Origin: Delphinapterus leucas
Lineage: Eukaryota > Chordata > Mammalia > Artiodactyla > Monodontidae
NCBI RefSeq assembly: GCF_002288925.2
Contig: NW_022098076.1
Span: forward strand, 64,441,566-64,505,565
Reading direction: 5' to 3'
Length of the DNA: 64,000 nt
Positions 23,966 through 36,992 of this stretch are shown here, in pieces. How positions within the stretch are numbered: the first letter of the stretch is position 1; every line of letters starts with the position of its first letter. The notes beneath the pieces are model-generated. The model ran no database searches and was not told the DNA's origin. It was given only the letters and a program-made list of their open reading frames with translations. A program made the translations under genes and the position numbers.

Positions 23966-25030
23966 TCATGTGAACTATTGGAATAATCTACTTTCTCTGC
24001 TTAACCTCTGTAGAGACATTAGCAGAGTGTGGTACACATGGAAGATTCCCTATAAATGTCAGAGTGATAGACTTTACTGGATTAAACAACAGATTAGAAC
24101 ATTTCTACTCTTCTTAATCACAGTCACAAAAATCCAATGTAATACAAATATTCCATGGTGGTACTTTGGAGCCATACCCTGTCCTAAAATAAAAGTAGCT
24201 AAGTAGTGTGTACCAGGTGTATATGTATGTTTAAAAAGCTGAACAAAGTACTAGAAATCTACCAACAGGTATGATGCTGGTATGGTGCGTACTTTACACT
24301 TAGTGGGTTGTAGCATTTTTGAAGAGTCTGTATATACATGTAATTAATTTCCTTTTAAAACTGTGTTTGAAAGTATCTTTGCTTATTTGGATTTTGTGGG
24401 ATTTCCTCTTGTAAACAAATAGTAGAGTAAATGACTAATGAAAAAGATAGTCTGACACATGTAGTGGAATATTTAGGAAAGTCTGTAAAAATTACAGCTT
24501 GTATAATGAAAAACTGGCATTAAGCAATATTTTATTATGTTGTAATTAAAAAGTCATGACTATGAATTACATTTCATATCTGGCCTCTAGTTTTTCTTTT
24601 AATATATTGAAATTGTTTTATTAATAAGGAAATTAAAAATTTTTTGAACCTTTTACTTTGAGGCAAATATAATTTTCCTGGTTCATTGTTAAACTTATCT
24701 CTCTCTTAAATATCTTCCCATTTTTTAGAGTGATAGAAAATGTGGAAAGCTGTATTATGCTTTTTAGGATTTTAAGAAATATTTATTGTACTTAGGTAAA
24801 TTAATAAGAAATTATTGACTTACTGGGTAAAAGATGAGCATGTTACACAATGCCTTTCCTTTTCAAAATGTGCATTATTCATCACTGATGAGAGTGAAGT
24901 TGTATGTTGAACATGGATTCATGAAACTGAAGGTATACAATCTCTTTATGTTGAGAAATACCTAATTCTCTTCAGGGGCCTTTCTTTCTACCTATCGTAG
25001 GAGAGCTTCTAAAAGCTACCTAATTTATTG
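23966..25030. other. Unassigned non-coding, AT-rich sequence
   Basis: Nothing recognised apart from strong AT richness. Confidence 0.5.
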
Positions 25031-25032
25031 AC

Positions 25033-25225
25033 TGTCTTAGTATTTGTACTAGGTATTTTATAGATATTCTTTTACTTAATCTTTACAAGGGCCTCTTGAA
25101 GTGTTACCATATTTTATGGCTGACAAGATTAAGCCTCCACTAGATTAAGTAACTTGGCCATTGATTACAGACTTTGTTAGAGGCAGAGCTAGGATGCAAG
25201 CCTGACCCTAAGTCCACATTATATG
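25033..25225 (-). repeat. MIR SINE remnant
   Basis: Reverse-complement MIR order: 'ttttacttaatctttacaa', 'tatggctgacaagattaag', 'taagtaacttggcc', and 'gaggcagagctaggatgcaagcc'. Confidence 0.78.
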
Positions 25226-27970
25226 TCCAAAATTATGTTCATGGGATTGAATTTTGGCCAACAGGTCAAGATTCCAAAGAGTTCAGTTTAGTCTTCCATT
25301 ATCTTCCTTAACTTTTGTGTATCCCTTGAACTCCATGATGTTCCAGAAGCTAAAAAATGGGAATGGTTACATTTTATGGTTCTTATTAGAATACAGCATC
25401 ATTCAAAGGCACATCATTCAGTCTCTTTGCTGAAGGAGAAGCCACCAAGATAAAGCCACCTAAGGTGAGAGCAGAAGTAGCTATTTATAATGCCAAGCCA
25501 TTGAATTGGTCTTTCCTGTTGTTTGACTTCTAAGGAATCAGATTCAAGAGAGAGAATTCAGTTCTGTGGTCAGTTCTGGGCTGGCTATTTTCCTTTTACT
25601 AAATTCTCCCACAGGTTTTCTTTGATAAGGTGAGCTTTTATTTTTGTGTGAGAACTATCATAGTTTCTTTAAAGTGTAATTTCTTACCATGATGACTTCG
25701 ATCATTTTATCACAGTTGAGATGTATTAAAATATTTTTTTAAAGCTTTGTTTATAATGTTTAAGACGGTTTGTGCATCCAGTTTTTGTATATAAGACAAG
25801 GAATTTTTCCTTATTTCAACTTTAATGAAACACTATGTTATAAACTTATTTATCTGGCAAATAGTTATAAGCCTTGTTTTAAATTTTGTGATGTTTTGAA
25901 ATAGAGCATTTGATGTAGTTATAATGTCGGTTACGTATATTGTCCTAGTGTCATAATATCTACATGAGTCAAGCTTTCAGTTTCAGAAATCGCTTGTTTA
26001 CTCTCTCACACTCCTGGGATGGATGCTGTCATTGTCTTTATTATCTGAGGAAAATGTCTCATCTTGAAATCAAGCCCACAACCTTCATTTTTAATCAGAC
26101 AATGCTTACTTATTAAAGATCGTTCTAAAGCTGAATCAAATAAATTTCTAGAAACTCAAGAGGCAGGATTTACACTTATTTATATAATGACAGAAGTCAA
26201 CTTAAAATTGAGCCTTGAAACATCTGTAAATATTCTTTGCATTGAATTAGAAATCTGTGTGTTCCTTTTTTTTTTTTAAGATGTCAATTCCAGCAATACA
26301 GACATTGGAATTTTAGTTTATTTCTTTTGATGTTTTGGATCAGACAATGACTTTTCTCCATTTGCTGTTGCTTTTAATGTTACATATTTAGTATGCTCAT
26401 TAGGAATCTTAGCTGTCAGCGGCTCCTCCTGCTTTAGTTGACAGGTTCCCTGCACTCCCCCCACCGCCTTCCATATTTGTTGCAACCCTATAGCATAGCT
26501 ATATGATTTCTTCCTAGATAGGCATCTCTTAGCTCTACTTACTAGGAGCATCATGTCCTGGAAAGTGCATTTCACTGTTGACAACACTTCTGCTATTCTA
26601 TCCAGTTAAATCTGATCTAGCTAAAACAAAGCCAAAATACTCCCTATGTAAAATTACCACATACAGATTAAGTTTACTTTGTGTTTGTTCTTTTAATTTA
26701 GCTTTATGGATTAAAGACTTTATGTGAATATTTTGAGCAAGTGCATTTTTCAGGACTGACACGTAGGCAGCTTTGCCTGGGTAAATTGGTTTCCTGGCTA
26801 GATTACCAAAATTCTTCAAAATATACAAGTTATTTTTTTTCCAAACATATGCTAGTTTCCAGTGAACTGAAGAAGATGGATTTTACAGAAAGTAAAATTG
26901 ATTTTAAAAGGATTTTAGGTCTTTATGAACTTATTTTTTTTTAAAGGAGATAGATAGTACATTTTTACTGTCAATAGTAGAAACTCCTGATTGATGCATA
27001 GCCTGAGTTTTTTTTTTCCAAGATATTTCATGTGCACATGATGTCATACATTGAGCTCTGAAGAATATTTGTAGCACTCTCGAGGATAATACCCCTGCTT
27101 AAATATTGAGTCTCACGGACTTGGGGAAAAAACATACATAATAGTATACAACAGGCTATTTGTTTTTGTTCAGTATTTATGTACTTATAATGTGAAAGGA
27201 TAAAGTGTGTATTGGTTGTTGATTAGACCAACTTCTATTCTGTGGTTATAGGATAATTAATTTCTCCATCTACATATACTTAGAAAATGAATGTTTGGCC
27301 TATACCTAAGATATTTGCTTTTCTAGCGACTGAATTTCTTTTTCTGTGGGAAGATTTCTTCACAATTTTGATAGGTTTTACTAAGAACTTTTTTTTAAAC
27401 CTCGAATAAATGGAGGAACATACCACACACCTGGATGTTGATACTGAATTTTATAACAACTGAAATCTGGGCGAGTAGGCTACCTGACCTGCAGGCTGAA
27501 TTTGGCATGCAGGGTGTGTGTGTGGGGGTGTGTGTGTGAATTTTTAACTTAAATTTACAATATGTTTGGATATGGCAGACATTCTGCAGCTGCAAAAGTT
27601 AACTTCATTCTGTCTCATGTAACACTGTCTTGCTTTGCTCATTTGTATTACCTGCCTGGCTTCTAGAATTAGTTGAGGTTTTGACAATTAAAAAAAATCA
27701 ATTTAGGAAGATCTGATGCATTTTATGTAATTCCAGTTAATCTTCCAGTGGGATTTGGTGGGGGAGGAGGAATGGATTTAAAGATCGTCTGCTGGACCAT
27801 TTTCTGGGTTATAGAGAGAAAGTTAAGTGGAGAATTACCACCAACCAGCTTATTTTTGTTTTCTTGTTTTGATTAGCAAATTGAGTTTTAAGTGGGAAAA
27901 TAACCTACTCCATAGGATTTGACTGGCTTGACTCTAGGGTAGAATAGAAGTGAGTAAATGTGTTCCTCTA
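25226..27970. other. Unassigned non-coding sequence, about 2.7 kb
   Basis: No recognised exon or interspersed repeat. There is a short GT/TG-rich stretch at 27509-27538. T tracts occur at 26267-26277, 26932-26941 and 27008-27017. Frames up to 89 residues (26318-26587, minus) are unsupported. Confidence 0.5.
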
Positions 27971-27974
27971 GGTG

Positions 27975-28175
27975 GATGGTGATTGTGCAGTGAGTTCTCA
28001 ATGTGTGCTCGCCAGAGCGGCATCAACATCACCTGATAACTTGTTTGGGGGAAAAAATACTCAGCCCCATCCAAAATCTGTTGAATCAGAAACCGGGGTG
28101 GAGGCCCACAGTTTGAGTTTAACAAGCCTTGCAGGGCATTCTGATGCTCTATAAAATTGGAGAATCATTGGTCTG
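27975..28175. mobile_element. MER5-type hAT remnant
   Basis: Degraded left end 'gagttctcaatgtgtg', then 'atcaacatcacctgataact', 'ctgttgaatcagaaaccgg', 'gagtttaacaagccttgcag' and a right end near 'ggagaatcattggtc'. It is in the same orientation as the copy at 1866-2040. Confidence 0.82.
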
Positions 28176-29040
28176 TTAAATCTTCTTACTGCAGTAAGAT
28201 TAGTAGAATGGGATATTGTTCCTTGGATTGAATAAATCTAAGTCTGGTCTTGACTTAGCCTGTTGCCACCCATGTGACTGTGACCCCCTGTATCTCTGTT
28301 GCCTGGTTGTAAAATGAGGGAATTGAGTTCTGTGACTTTCTTCCAAATGGTCCAAAGCATTAGTAACTTCAAAACTTTCAACTGTATTATTTCTTCTCTC
28401 CTATTGCTATGCAATTAAAAATAAAAAGCCTGAAAGAAGTAACCATTCAATTTTGCTTTGTTTAAGGGGTGGTGGGAAATGGAAGTAGAACATCTGTCAG
28501 GTGCCCTTAGGCTACAAACTAATAATGGAAGAAACGGCTGTGAATCTTCCTAACACCTGTAGGCCTTGCCTTAGAAGACACTTGACAAGGACAGCTGAAA
28601 TATTTAGTGGTACTTGATGTGCTGGAGTATGAAACCAAGTGTAATTTAAGCAATTTAGAGCACATTGAACTTGTCTAGCTAGTGCAGTTGGTATAGCCAA
28701 CAAATGGTTATGAAGGAAGCGGTTAATATAAATGGTTTCCTGTGCTACTTGGCATGTTTTAAAAACAAATGAATGATAAAGTTCTGTTCTCAATGCTGGT
28801 TTGGTGTGGATTTCTTTCATCACAAACTTGGTATTTAAATTGTGTGTTTAAATTGTGCTTTAACTTCAAATGTATTTCCATATATTTTATTTTATATAAT
28901 GGCTAGAAAAACCTATCAAATAGTTTATTAGAACCACGAAACAGAGGCAAAGTTTCTTCTGCTTTATCTGATCAGTATCTGACAATTCTTAGAAACATTC
29001 TTCTGAATCTCATTGACTGTTTTGTGTTTTAAGTAGTATG
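28176..29040. other. Unassigned non-coding sequence
   Basis: The stretch 28250-28330 has a faint MIR-like 'tgtaaaatgagggaattgag'. The 103-residue minus frame (28512-28823) shows no domain. No other structure seen. Confidence 0.4.
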
Positions 29041-29049
29041 TATGTTTCA

Positions 29050-29330
29050 AAAACACTTAATATTCTCACAAAAGCATAACTACTCACTATAGAAAATTCA
29101 CATATTATAGAGATATGTAATAAAAAATGAAAGTCCCTTGGAATTCACTTCCCCTACTTTTGCCCACTACCCAAAGTAACCATTGTTTTTATACATTCCT
29201 TCATATTTTTTTCCAAAGTGCACTCTTAAAAATATTAGTGTTATACTTTTTCATGTTATACACAGGGTCAGAGTTTCAGTTCTTTTGACAAACTGGGGTA
29301 GGATTCTAGTATATTGGTAGAATTTTTAGT
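29050..29330 (-). mobile_element. Ancient LINE 3' fragment, tentative
   Basis: The sequence 'actacccaaagtaaccattg' followed by 'tatacattccttcatatttttttcc' is typical of antisense L1M-type 3' regions. It is highly diverged and the limits are uncertain. Confidence 0.4.
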
Positions 29331-30360
29331 TTATATTCATCCTCATAAAATGGACGTATTTACAGATATGAATGCCACTAAAAATAAAAGCCAAGAGGAA
29401 CTAAAATTTAAAAAAAAAATCGAGGAAATAACCAGCAGACTAACTTGCCTCTAAAACTTATGAAGTAGAAAGTTGCCCTTTTGTAAAATGGTATATTATG
29501 AGATTGTAATAAGGGGTTGATGGAAGTAAATGATTTTGCTTAGCTGGTTTAGAAATTAACTCAATGGTGATATTCCTGGAGGAAAGCCTAGACTGGTGTA
29601 TTTGCTCTCTGTTTTGCTTGTATTTTCAAAATAATGTGTCATTGTCTTGAGAATGTGCCAGGTTAAATCTCGGAAATGATCATCATTCACTAAGTCAGTT
29701 AACAAATATTTTTGCAATGCATCAGGCATGAGAATTTTTGGGAGGTTTAAGCAACATTTTTATTCCTCTGCCCCTTTGAAGGAACAGATCTGCTGTTCCT
29801 AACTATTCACACCCCTTGGTACCATCTAGAACCAGCTTCTACCCTACCCTCTGTTCACACCCCTCCCACCTTCCACCTGCATTAACACTTGACAGGCCCT
29901 TATTTCTCTGTCAGGGGTCTCTGTAGCTGTTTTGTCCTTGACCAAGCTATGTTTAGAAAAAATGTAATCTCTTGTGTAATTTTGGCAAACAGCAGCCCAA
30001 GCTCTGCTTTTCCAAACACATAACTTGCAGATTGTCATGTTTCTGTTGGGAGAAGGAAAAACGTCCAATCAGAAGAGAATTGAAATGATATAAATTAGGC
30101 TCATTGTTTCCCAAATCGCTGGTGTTAGGTAAGAATTGTGGATAAGAATAGCCTGGGCCCCCTTAAGGATCAGGGCAGGCATGTGTGCATGCATGAGGAA
30201 ACCAGGCCTTTGTCAGGATCCTTTCTGGAATGGCTATTAAAGTAATTACAGTAATTTATAGATTTTTTTTTTCTCCCTTCTGTTTCAAAATGGGTTCCAT
30301 TTTTTGTCTTTTGTCTTGAGTTCCTCAGTTGGAGTGTGTACATGTGTGTGTGTTGGGTAG
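29331..30360. other. Unassigned non-coding sequence
   Basis: No repeat named. A short 'ttaacaaatatttttgcaatg' piece near 29700 may be a tiny old LINE relic. Confidence 0.4.
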
Positions 30361-30725
30361 CCCGCTTATAGTCTCTGTGAAGTAATCTGCACCCTGCCTG
30401 GTGAGGTGTGGGACTCACAGACACCCAGAGATGGCTCTGCCAGCGTTGCTGTCGGGAAGCTCTGGCCCTTCGAGAGTAACGAGAGAATTGTACTGTACAG
30501 TACCGTGTCGCAGTGGCTAATTATAGTTTGTCATGGAACCGTTTAAAATCACTGTGTTTGATTTAAAGAAAGACTTTCTCTGAATGTCTTTAAAAATACA
30601 ACTGTTCGCAGCTATGGATTTTACATTTTTATGTCACTGCTGCTTGTCTATAAAAGCAGGAATACTTTCCGTATATGACTTTTAGAGGGAAAGTTTAAAA
30701 ATCTCTCGACTACATAATATGCGTG
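30361..30725. other. CpG-retaining non-repeat block; candidate conserved non-coding element
   Basis: About 12 CpG dinucleotides occur in 365 bp whose surroundings have almost none. There is no recognisable mobile-element signature. It contains a perfect 14-bp palindrome, gtactgtacagtac (30490-30503), and a TAATTA homeodomain-type core (30518-30523). No open frame of note crosses it. Retained CpGs outside a repeat can mean constraint or low germline methylation. The regulatory role is inference only. Confidence 0.35.
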
Positions 30726-32045
30726 CTCACTGTGCAAGACTTAATTTTAGTATAACAGACAAAAAGAATTTTATGTTGTAGTCTTTTTCTGTATTTGATT
30801 TTCCATAAACTTTATAGACTTGATTTTTTATAACTTCAGTAACTTCAAATCCCAAGAATTTCTCATGGCAGTTTATTGTTATTTTACCTTGTGTTTGCCT
30901 GAATAAAGCAAATTGGTAAGAGTGACTTTCCTTTTTAACAAGTTCACATTGATTATGGAGATTAGGCTATTTCTAAATAAGCCTTGGCATCATTATTGCT
31001 TACAGTAGTAGTTAGTTTTGTTTATATATAACGTATGTTTTGAATTTCATCAAATGAGGGTGTTTATCAATGTAATGACATTTCACAAGGCGGCAAGACA
31101 TAACATATGTTATATACCTTCTTAGAGTCAGAATGGAAAGAGTTAAGCTTTTCCTAGTCTGTAGATCAAGCCTTGTAACCACAGTAACCAATTTACTGTT
31201 ATTTGCTTCCTCCTAGCAGAGATGAAAAGTCAGTGGTAGAAAAAGTCTACTTCGTAGACAAGCACAACTGCAATCGATCCCAATGGATTAAGATTCTGAG
31301 GCATAATTAACTATTTGCGTTTCTTAAGGTCTATGATTTTAATAGAAATAAATTGCCTTTTGTTTTTCAGGCGTTTTGATTCCTCAACAGCTACTCAAGT
31401 TTAATATAAAGGAAGTTTATGTAGTTTATAGTTTGCATTTTCAAAAGGGAACAAGGACATTTTAAAGAAAGCAGAGACAGATACAATTTAGTGTAAATAA
31501 TAGAAAAATTAAATGTTAATTATGGAAACTACAATTTCTCCACAAAATTGCAGGAGTGCTGAGTTTTGTAAAGGATGTGAATGTAAATTTTGAGTATTCC
31601 CATGGAAATGTAACGTTGTTGTGTTTTGTGTGATTTACATAAAACAACGTAATGTATGTTATAGCTATCTCTAAAGGTTGTGAAAAATACATGGATGCAT
31701 GCTCACTAGAGTAGTTTGGGCTACTTGGAAGGGGCATGTCTTCAAATTTAGTGCGTTCAAAGCCAACGCCTGCTCCTTTTCAACTTTATGCCTCACCTTG
31801 GATGTTTCATGAAAGAAGATGTTTTATCATTTTGATATTACATATGTTTTACATCAGTGTTAAGATGATTTTTCTCATCCCTGGGAGAATTTGGTAAAGT
31901 TGATATGGATAGATTTATCAATGATACATTTTTAAATGGTACTGGAAGTCTTAACTTTAACAAATTGGTGAAAGATGACTTTGTTTTTAACAAAGTCGTA
32001 TTGAGCATTTGGCTTTACTTCTGAAATATAAAGTTAGCTTTGCCT
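30726..32045. other. Unassigned non-coding, AT-rich sequence
   Basis: Nothing recognised. The block is free of obvious young repeats. Confidence 0.5.
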
Positions 32046-32049
32046 TTTA

Positions 32050-32515
32050 AATATATCCAGAAGCCAGATATTTCTGGTCATCTCCACCATTGCCTTGGAC
32101 AGTGGTACAAGCCTTCATCATTTCTCTCTTGGACCGCTGCAAGGGCCTCTTGACCAGTCTCCCTGCTTCTCCTTTTATCCTGACTCCCTCTTTCTCTCCA
32201 CACCCCGACATCCCTGCCAGAATGACCTTTCAAAATGGTGAGTCTGATTATGCCACATCCTGTTCAGAACCGTTAAATGGTTTTTCCATCTCACTTAGTG
32301 TAGAATCCAAAGTGCTTATCATGGTGTGACTCCTGCCTGCCGCTCTGGCCTCATTTTCACTCTCTCACTACACTCCAGCCACACTAGCTTCATGAAGTGC
32401 TGTATTCTGAACTTGTAGTTTCCCCAATAGGAGCTTTTGTACCTTCTGTTTCCTAGGCCTGGAAGGGTCTTCTTACAGAAATTTAACTGCTGCCCAGTCT
32501 CATTCTGATTTCTGC
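32050..32515 (+). repeat. Ancient LINE 3' region (L2-like; family uncertain)
   Basis: The order 'caagccttcatcatttctctc', 'gaccagtctccctgcttctcc', 'gaatgacctttcaaaatgg', 'ttttccatctcacttagtg', then 'cactccagccacactagctt' is a widespread old mammalian repeat. I associate it with L2-like LINE ends. The same family recurs at 37095 and 50180. Confidence 0.6.
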
Positions 32516-32522
32516 TCAGATG

Positions 32523-32878
32523 CTTAGTTCATCTGGGCTGTAATAACAAAAACCATGGACTGGTTGGCTTATAAGCAACAAACATCTATTTCTCAGACTT
32601 TCAGAACCTGGAGAGTGCAAGATCAAGGAGCTGGCGGATTCGGTGTCTGCTGAGGCCCTGCTTTGTGGTTCTCTCTGTACCTTACATGGTGGAAGGGACG
32701 AAGGAGCTCTGTGGGGCCTCATTTATGAGGGGACTAATCCCTTTGCTAAGGGCTTTCACCCTCATGACCTAATCACCCCCAGTGCTGCGCCTTCTAATAC
32801 CGTCACATTGAATATTAGGTTTCAACATATGAATTCTGAGGGTACACAAGCAATGTCTACGGCAGATGTGTGTCCCCA
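32523..32878 (-). mobile_element. MaLR-type solo LTR (MST/MLT1-like), antisense
   Basis: Antisense landmarks of a mammalian apparent LTR retrotransposon are clear: gggctgtaataacaaaaacc, tggttggcttataagcaaca, a 'catggtggaagggacgaagg' block, ccctcatgacctaatcaccc, and aggtttcaacatatgaattc. These belong to a non-autonomous ERVL-related family. Only LTR sequence is present; I see no internal coding region beside it. It is old and diverged. Confidence 0.87.
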
Positions 32879-33440
32879 GCGAAAACTTCCTTCACTACCA
32901 TGTCTCACGTAGCAACTTTCTCCCTATTTATTTTCTTGCTTTTTCTTTATTGCATTTACTACTGCTTGACATTATATATTTTGCTCCATTATAATCCAAG
33001 GTCTATGAGGATGGGGAGTTGTTATTTTGTCCTCCTTCTCCGGACTTACTTGAGGCACATAATTGTTGATATAGTTGTTTAAAAAATGGATATTCAAAAG
33101 AACTAAGCTTGAGTAGGTATAGAAATCACATTTTCAAATACGGTCAAGAGCAGGTTTGGGATACAAGTGGGGGGGTGAAGCTTGGGATCAGCAAATGCTG
33201 CTTATTTTAAAGCCCTTTAGATCCTTCAACAGCTCAAACACCTTTCCCTACTGTTTTCTTTCCTGCTTGTGCTTAAATCTTGTTTAATTCCACTTTTTGA
33301 TTGCTTGGAATCACCTTTTCGAAAATGCTTTTTGATGTATAACCTGAAAAATGGTCACAATACCTTTGCATAAGCCCTACTATGAAAATCTACCATTTTA
33401 TCATGTTGTATATTTCTAAAATCCCAGCCAGTCAGAATTT
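32879..33440. other. Unassigned non-coding sequence
   Basis: No gene or repeat identified. Confidence 0.45.
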
Positions 33441-33444
33441 GCCG

Positions 33445-33823
33445 GATACATCTTTTTTTTTTTTTTTTAATTTAATTTATTATTTTTTTTTGGCTGTGTT
33501 GGTTCTTCACTGCTGCACGTGGACTTTCTCTAGTTGCAGCGAGCAGGGGCTACTCTTCGTTGTGCATGGGCTTCTCACTGTGGTGGTTTCTCTTGTTACA
33601 GAGCATGGGCTCTAGGCACGCAGGCTTCAGTAGTTGTGGCACGCGGGCTCAGTAGTTGTGGCTCGTGGGCTCTAGAGCGCAGGCTCAGTAGTTGTGGTGC
33701 ATGGGCTTAGTTTCTCTGCGGCATGTGGGATCTTCCTGGACAAGGGATCGAACCTGTGTCCCCTGCATTGGCAGGTGGATTCTTAACCACTGTGCCACTA
33801 GGGAAGTCCCCCGATACATCTTT
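33445..33823 (-). repeat. CHR-type SINE, long form, with 11-bp TSD (SINE 3)
   Basis: Flanked by gatacatcttt at 33445-33455 and 33813-33823. The T-rich tail is at 33453-33490 and the body from about 33491. It has two 'cagtagttgtggc' modules near 33627-33665, and the head ends at 33812 (gtgccactagggaagtccc). It is more diverged than SINEs 1, 5 and 6. Confidence 0.92.
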
Positions 33824-34335
33824 CATCTTCTGTGTCTACTGAGTATTACTTCTCAGTTATTTACACTTGGAAGTAAGGAAGGAAAGTGTGCCTAATCCTT
33901 AAAATAAGAAATCATGGAATTTGTGTACACTTGCAAAGATTAGTAATTCTTCCCATTTACAGTGGAATTTCACTATGAAATGTTTTGTTGAATGGCCTCT
34001 AGAGACCTAAAAATGGCAATGTATATCCTCAGGAGTAATTTCCTTTCTTATTGTCAGTGGATATGCCTATTGCCTAAATTTCTGGATTACGACAACCTTG
34101 AGCATCTCAAATCCACTTAATTACATTTATTGAGGATGATTTTGTTGGGTAACTTAAAAATCCAGTGGTTAAAATAATTTAGTTGGTAAACACTAATAAG
34201 AAAAGCCTCATGTATGAGCTATCAGGCAATGAGGTATACTGCATCAAAGCATTTTATGGCTGTCAGAAGTTTAGGCACCATCCTTGGACAGTTTCACAAA
34301 ATGTTCTTTTTCAATGAAGTCTGTTATATCAAATA
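33824..34335. other. Unassigned non-coding sequence
   Basis: No gene or repeat recognised. Confidence 0.45.
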
Positions 34336-34339
34336 TTTA

Positions 34340-34592
34340 TCACAGATATAGCCAATAATGATAGTGTCTGTCACATAAGCATCCAATTATTACTATCCTA
34401 AGACTTCACATAATATTATCTCTCTTAATCCCCAAAATATTCTAGAAAGTCAATCTTTTTATCCTTATTTTGAGTTGAGGAAATGAAGATTTAAGGTTAA
34501 CTGCCTTGTTCTTGGTTATGCACACAGAGCTGATGGAGACAGGATTTAAATCCAGGGACCTCTAATTCTCAAAGCCAGGATATCAACCCAAG
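34340..34592 (-). repeat. MIR SINE remnant
   Basis: Reverse-complement MIR order: 'attatctctcttaatcccc', 'ttgagttgaggaaatgaag', 'cttggttatgcacacagagctg', 'caggatttaaatccaggga', 'aagccagg'. Confidence 0.78.
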
Positions 34593-35765
34593 GAAACCTC
34601 CATGACTTGACTGGGGTTCATAATGATGATCCTATTTTCTCCATCATAATAGAATGTTGCCCTCAGAGTTGTAAGCCTCATTGTTTACCACCCCATTTAA
34701 AGCCCCAGACAGTCATTTGGCTGACTCAGCTGTCTCTTCTGGTTATTTGTTACACTTCAGTTTCTGGCAGATGCTCTCAATGTATGGACTCTGTTAGCAT
34801 TTGAGGAGAGCAATCAAATAACATGATTAAATCAGGAAGACTAATTGGTGCTATTTTAAATATATTTGGCTTGCAGGTACCTCCACTTCTCTTGGGGGAA
34901 ATTTTGTGATAGCTTATTTCCCATGCTGGAGTAAGAATGAGCACTGCCGTATTTAACTTTTGTAATAGAAGTATGCTTTTTTTTTTTAAACTTTTTTTGT
35001 CAACAGAAACTCTGGAACTTCTGTGGCTTTACTAGCTAAAAAAAATCTGCCAGTAACCAAATTCACGTTCTAATGATGTTCAAAACAAACTTTTGTTATT
35101 ATTTAACCTTTCTTAAATAGGACTATTATTGAATGACACAATCTCTTGAGAAGTTTTGCTGAAATACTCTTCAGATATCAATTACAGTTGTTGATACGTT
35201 TTCTGGCTTTGGGACAAACATGAGTGATTAGAAGGGGAGTTGAAAGCCTTGAGGGTTTGCAAAGAGTGGTTTGATAGGATGGCAAGCATTAATTGAATAA
35301 GCTCTTTAATGTAACGTGATTTATTGGAAATAGATTCTGGACAAGTTGCTAGCCTCAGAGGTGAGGTGATAGAATAGCTTCCTCTTTAGGTTACCTGTAT
35401 GAGCACAGAACGGATTATTAGTGATAGAATATCTTTATTTTATGGTAGTCTGGCTGGCAGCTGTAATATTGTATTACGTTAGTTAGGTCTTAAGTAGGCA
35501 AGTGGCCATTTCTCTCCACTCCCTTTTGTAAGCATGTTGGGTTCTTTTTCCCCCCGAGACAGCACAAAATTGTGAAACTTTGCCTTTTGTATAATAAAAC
35601 TTGGCTACCATTTTAGAGTTAGAAAAATGGGAAGCATGCTAACCATTGCTTCAGGCCTGAGCAGCCAAACCACAGAGTCACCGTGGTAGGAATTTAAGTC
35701 AAACCAAAGGCACCAGAGACCATATTTGAGAGATCTGGGGTGTTGGGCTTACTTTGTTGAGTGCA
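34593..35765. other. Unassigned non-coding sequence
   Basis: No gene or repeat recognised; a T9 run lies near 34979. Confidence 0.45.
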
Positions 35766-35830
35766 TCTGAAGTTTCTAGTGTGGTTGAGTACATAGTGAC
35801 TCTACAGAACTGGAATTAGCAAGGGCATTC
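35766..35830 (+). repeat. Copy 1 of an unexplained ~65-bp direct repeat
   Basis: It shares 'tttctagtgtggttgagta' and most following bases with 36928-36992, by eye about 80% identical, 1,162 bp apart. I do not recognise the family. Confidence 0.7.
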
Positions 35831-36927
35831 TTTGGGGGTGATCCCTCTTCTCCTTTGCCTAAGGAGGGAAATTTCAAGCCCAGCAGAGGAGGATTATGTT
35901 AATATTTACTAATTATAACTAGGCCATGGCCTAGAGATCTCAGGGAGAGGAATAGCAAATGGGGGTGGATAAAGTAGGAGTTGGTATGTGATATGGAAAA
36001 GGGAAGTGACTAGATGATAATGTCCCAGTAGGAACGAGAAAGAAGCCAAAGGTTTACATCTGAACTTCGAATGATGTACCTGTGCCAGCAGCTTTACCAA
36101 GTGGAGATGATAAATAAACCCAGTGATATGTTTATTCCTGGTACAGAGAAAGCTGACTTTCAAATTTGTGAAGACTAAGAAAGATCCAAGTCCAGAAAGA
36201 CAACTGTAAACAAGTTGCACAGAACATTATCAGTTTACCCAGTGGTGATCAGATAACTTGGATGATTAGAAAGCATTTTAACTAAGAGTAGACAACTCAT
36301 GTTTTTCTTTTTTGGAGGTAGAACTCATCAGAACATTCAAAGGCATTGTACTATTTGATTAGCACGAGGGCCTTCTGGTTTCAGGCCGGTACTCTTTCTA
36401 GAACACTACTTCGTGTGCGTGTGTGGAGGTGGGGAGAGGTGAGAGTAATGGAAGGAAACATGAAGGTTTATATATGACTTTAAAGAAGGTGGCTAAAACC
36501 ATGTCTTATTCTACACCCTTGAGATGGTCATCCTATTACGTCCTGCTTTTTTGCGGCTGTATTATATTAAAATAGAGTTTTGCAAAACATTTCTTGCTGA
36601 GTTGGATGTTATGTGGTAATTATACTGATAGTTAAGAACCATTGAACGTTTTGAAGCAGTGAAATAACATAGTCACCTCTGTGTTTTAGAAAAAAAAATA
36701 GCACTGGGTGAAAGAAAGGTGGAGATGGTATTGGAATTGGGAGAGATTGTAGAGATGTAGAATGTTCTAATGTAGAACATTTAGGCAATTGCTAACAAGA
36801 GCCTGGACCAATGCAGTGACAGTGAAAGTAGAGAGGGATGGTAAACCTGAGAAAAGGCTTTGGGTAGAATCTATATATTTTGTCAGATGGTTGAACTTAG
36901 ATGATAGGAGTGAAGTACCATGTCAAG
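35831..36927. other. Unassigned sequence between the two direct-repeat copies
   Basis: It holds a 103-residue minus frame (35909-36220) with no recognisable domain. The part 36640-36900 ('gaagcagtgaaataacatagtc', 'agcctggaccaatgcagtgac') resembles a common but here unnamed old interspersed repeat. Confidence 0.4.
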
Positions 36928-36992
36928 TCTGAAATTTCTAGTGTGGTTGAGTAAAGGGTGACTGTACAAAACTAGAACTAACCATGGCATCT
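36928..36992 (+). repeat. Copy 2 of an unexplained ~65-bp direct repeat
   Basis: Partner of 35766-35830, in the same orientation, with about a dozen differences scattered evenly. Confidence 0.7.
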
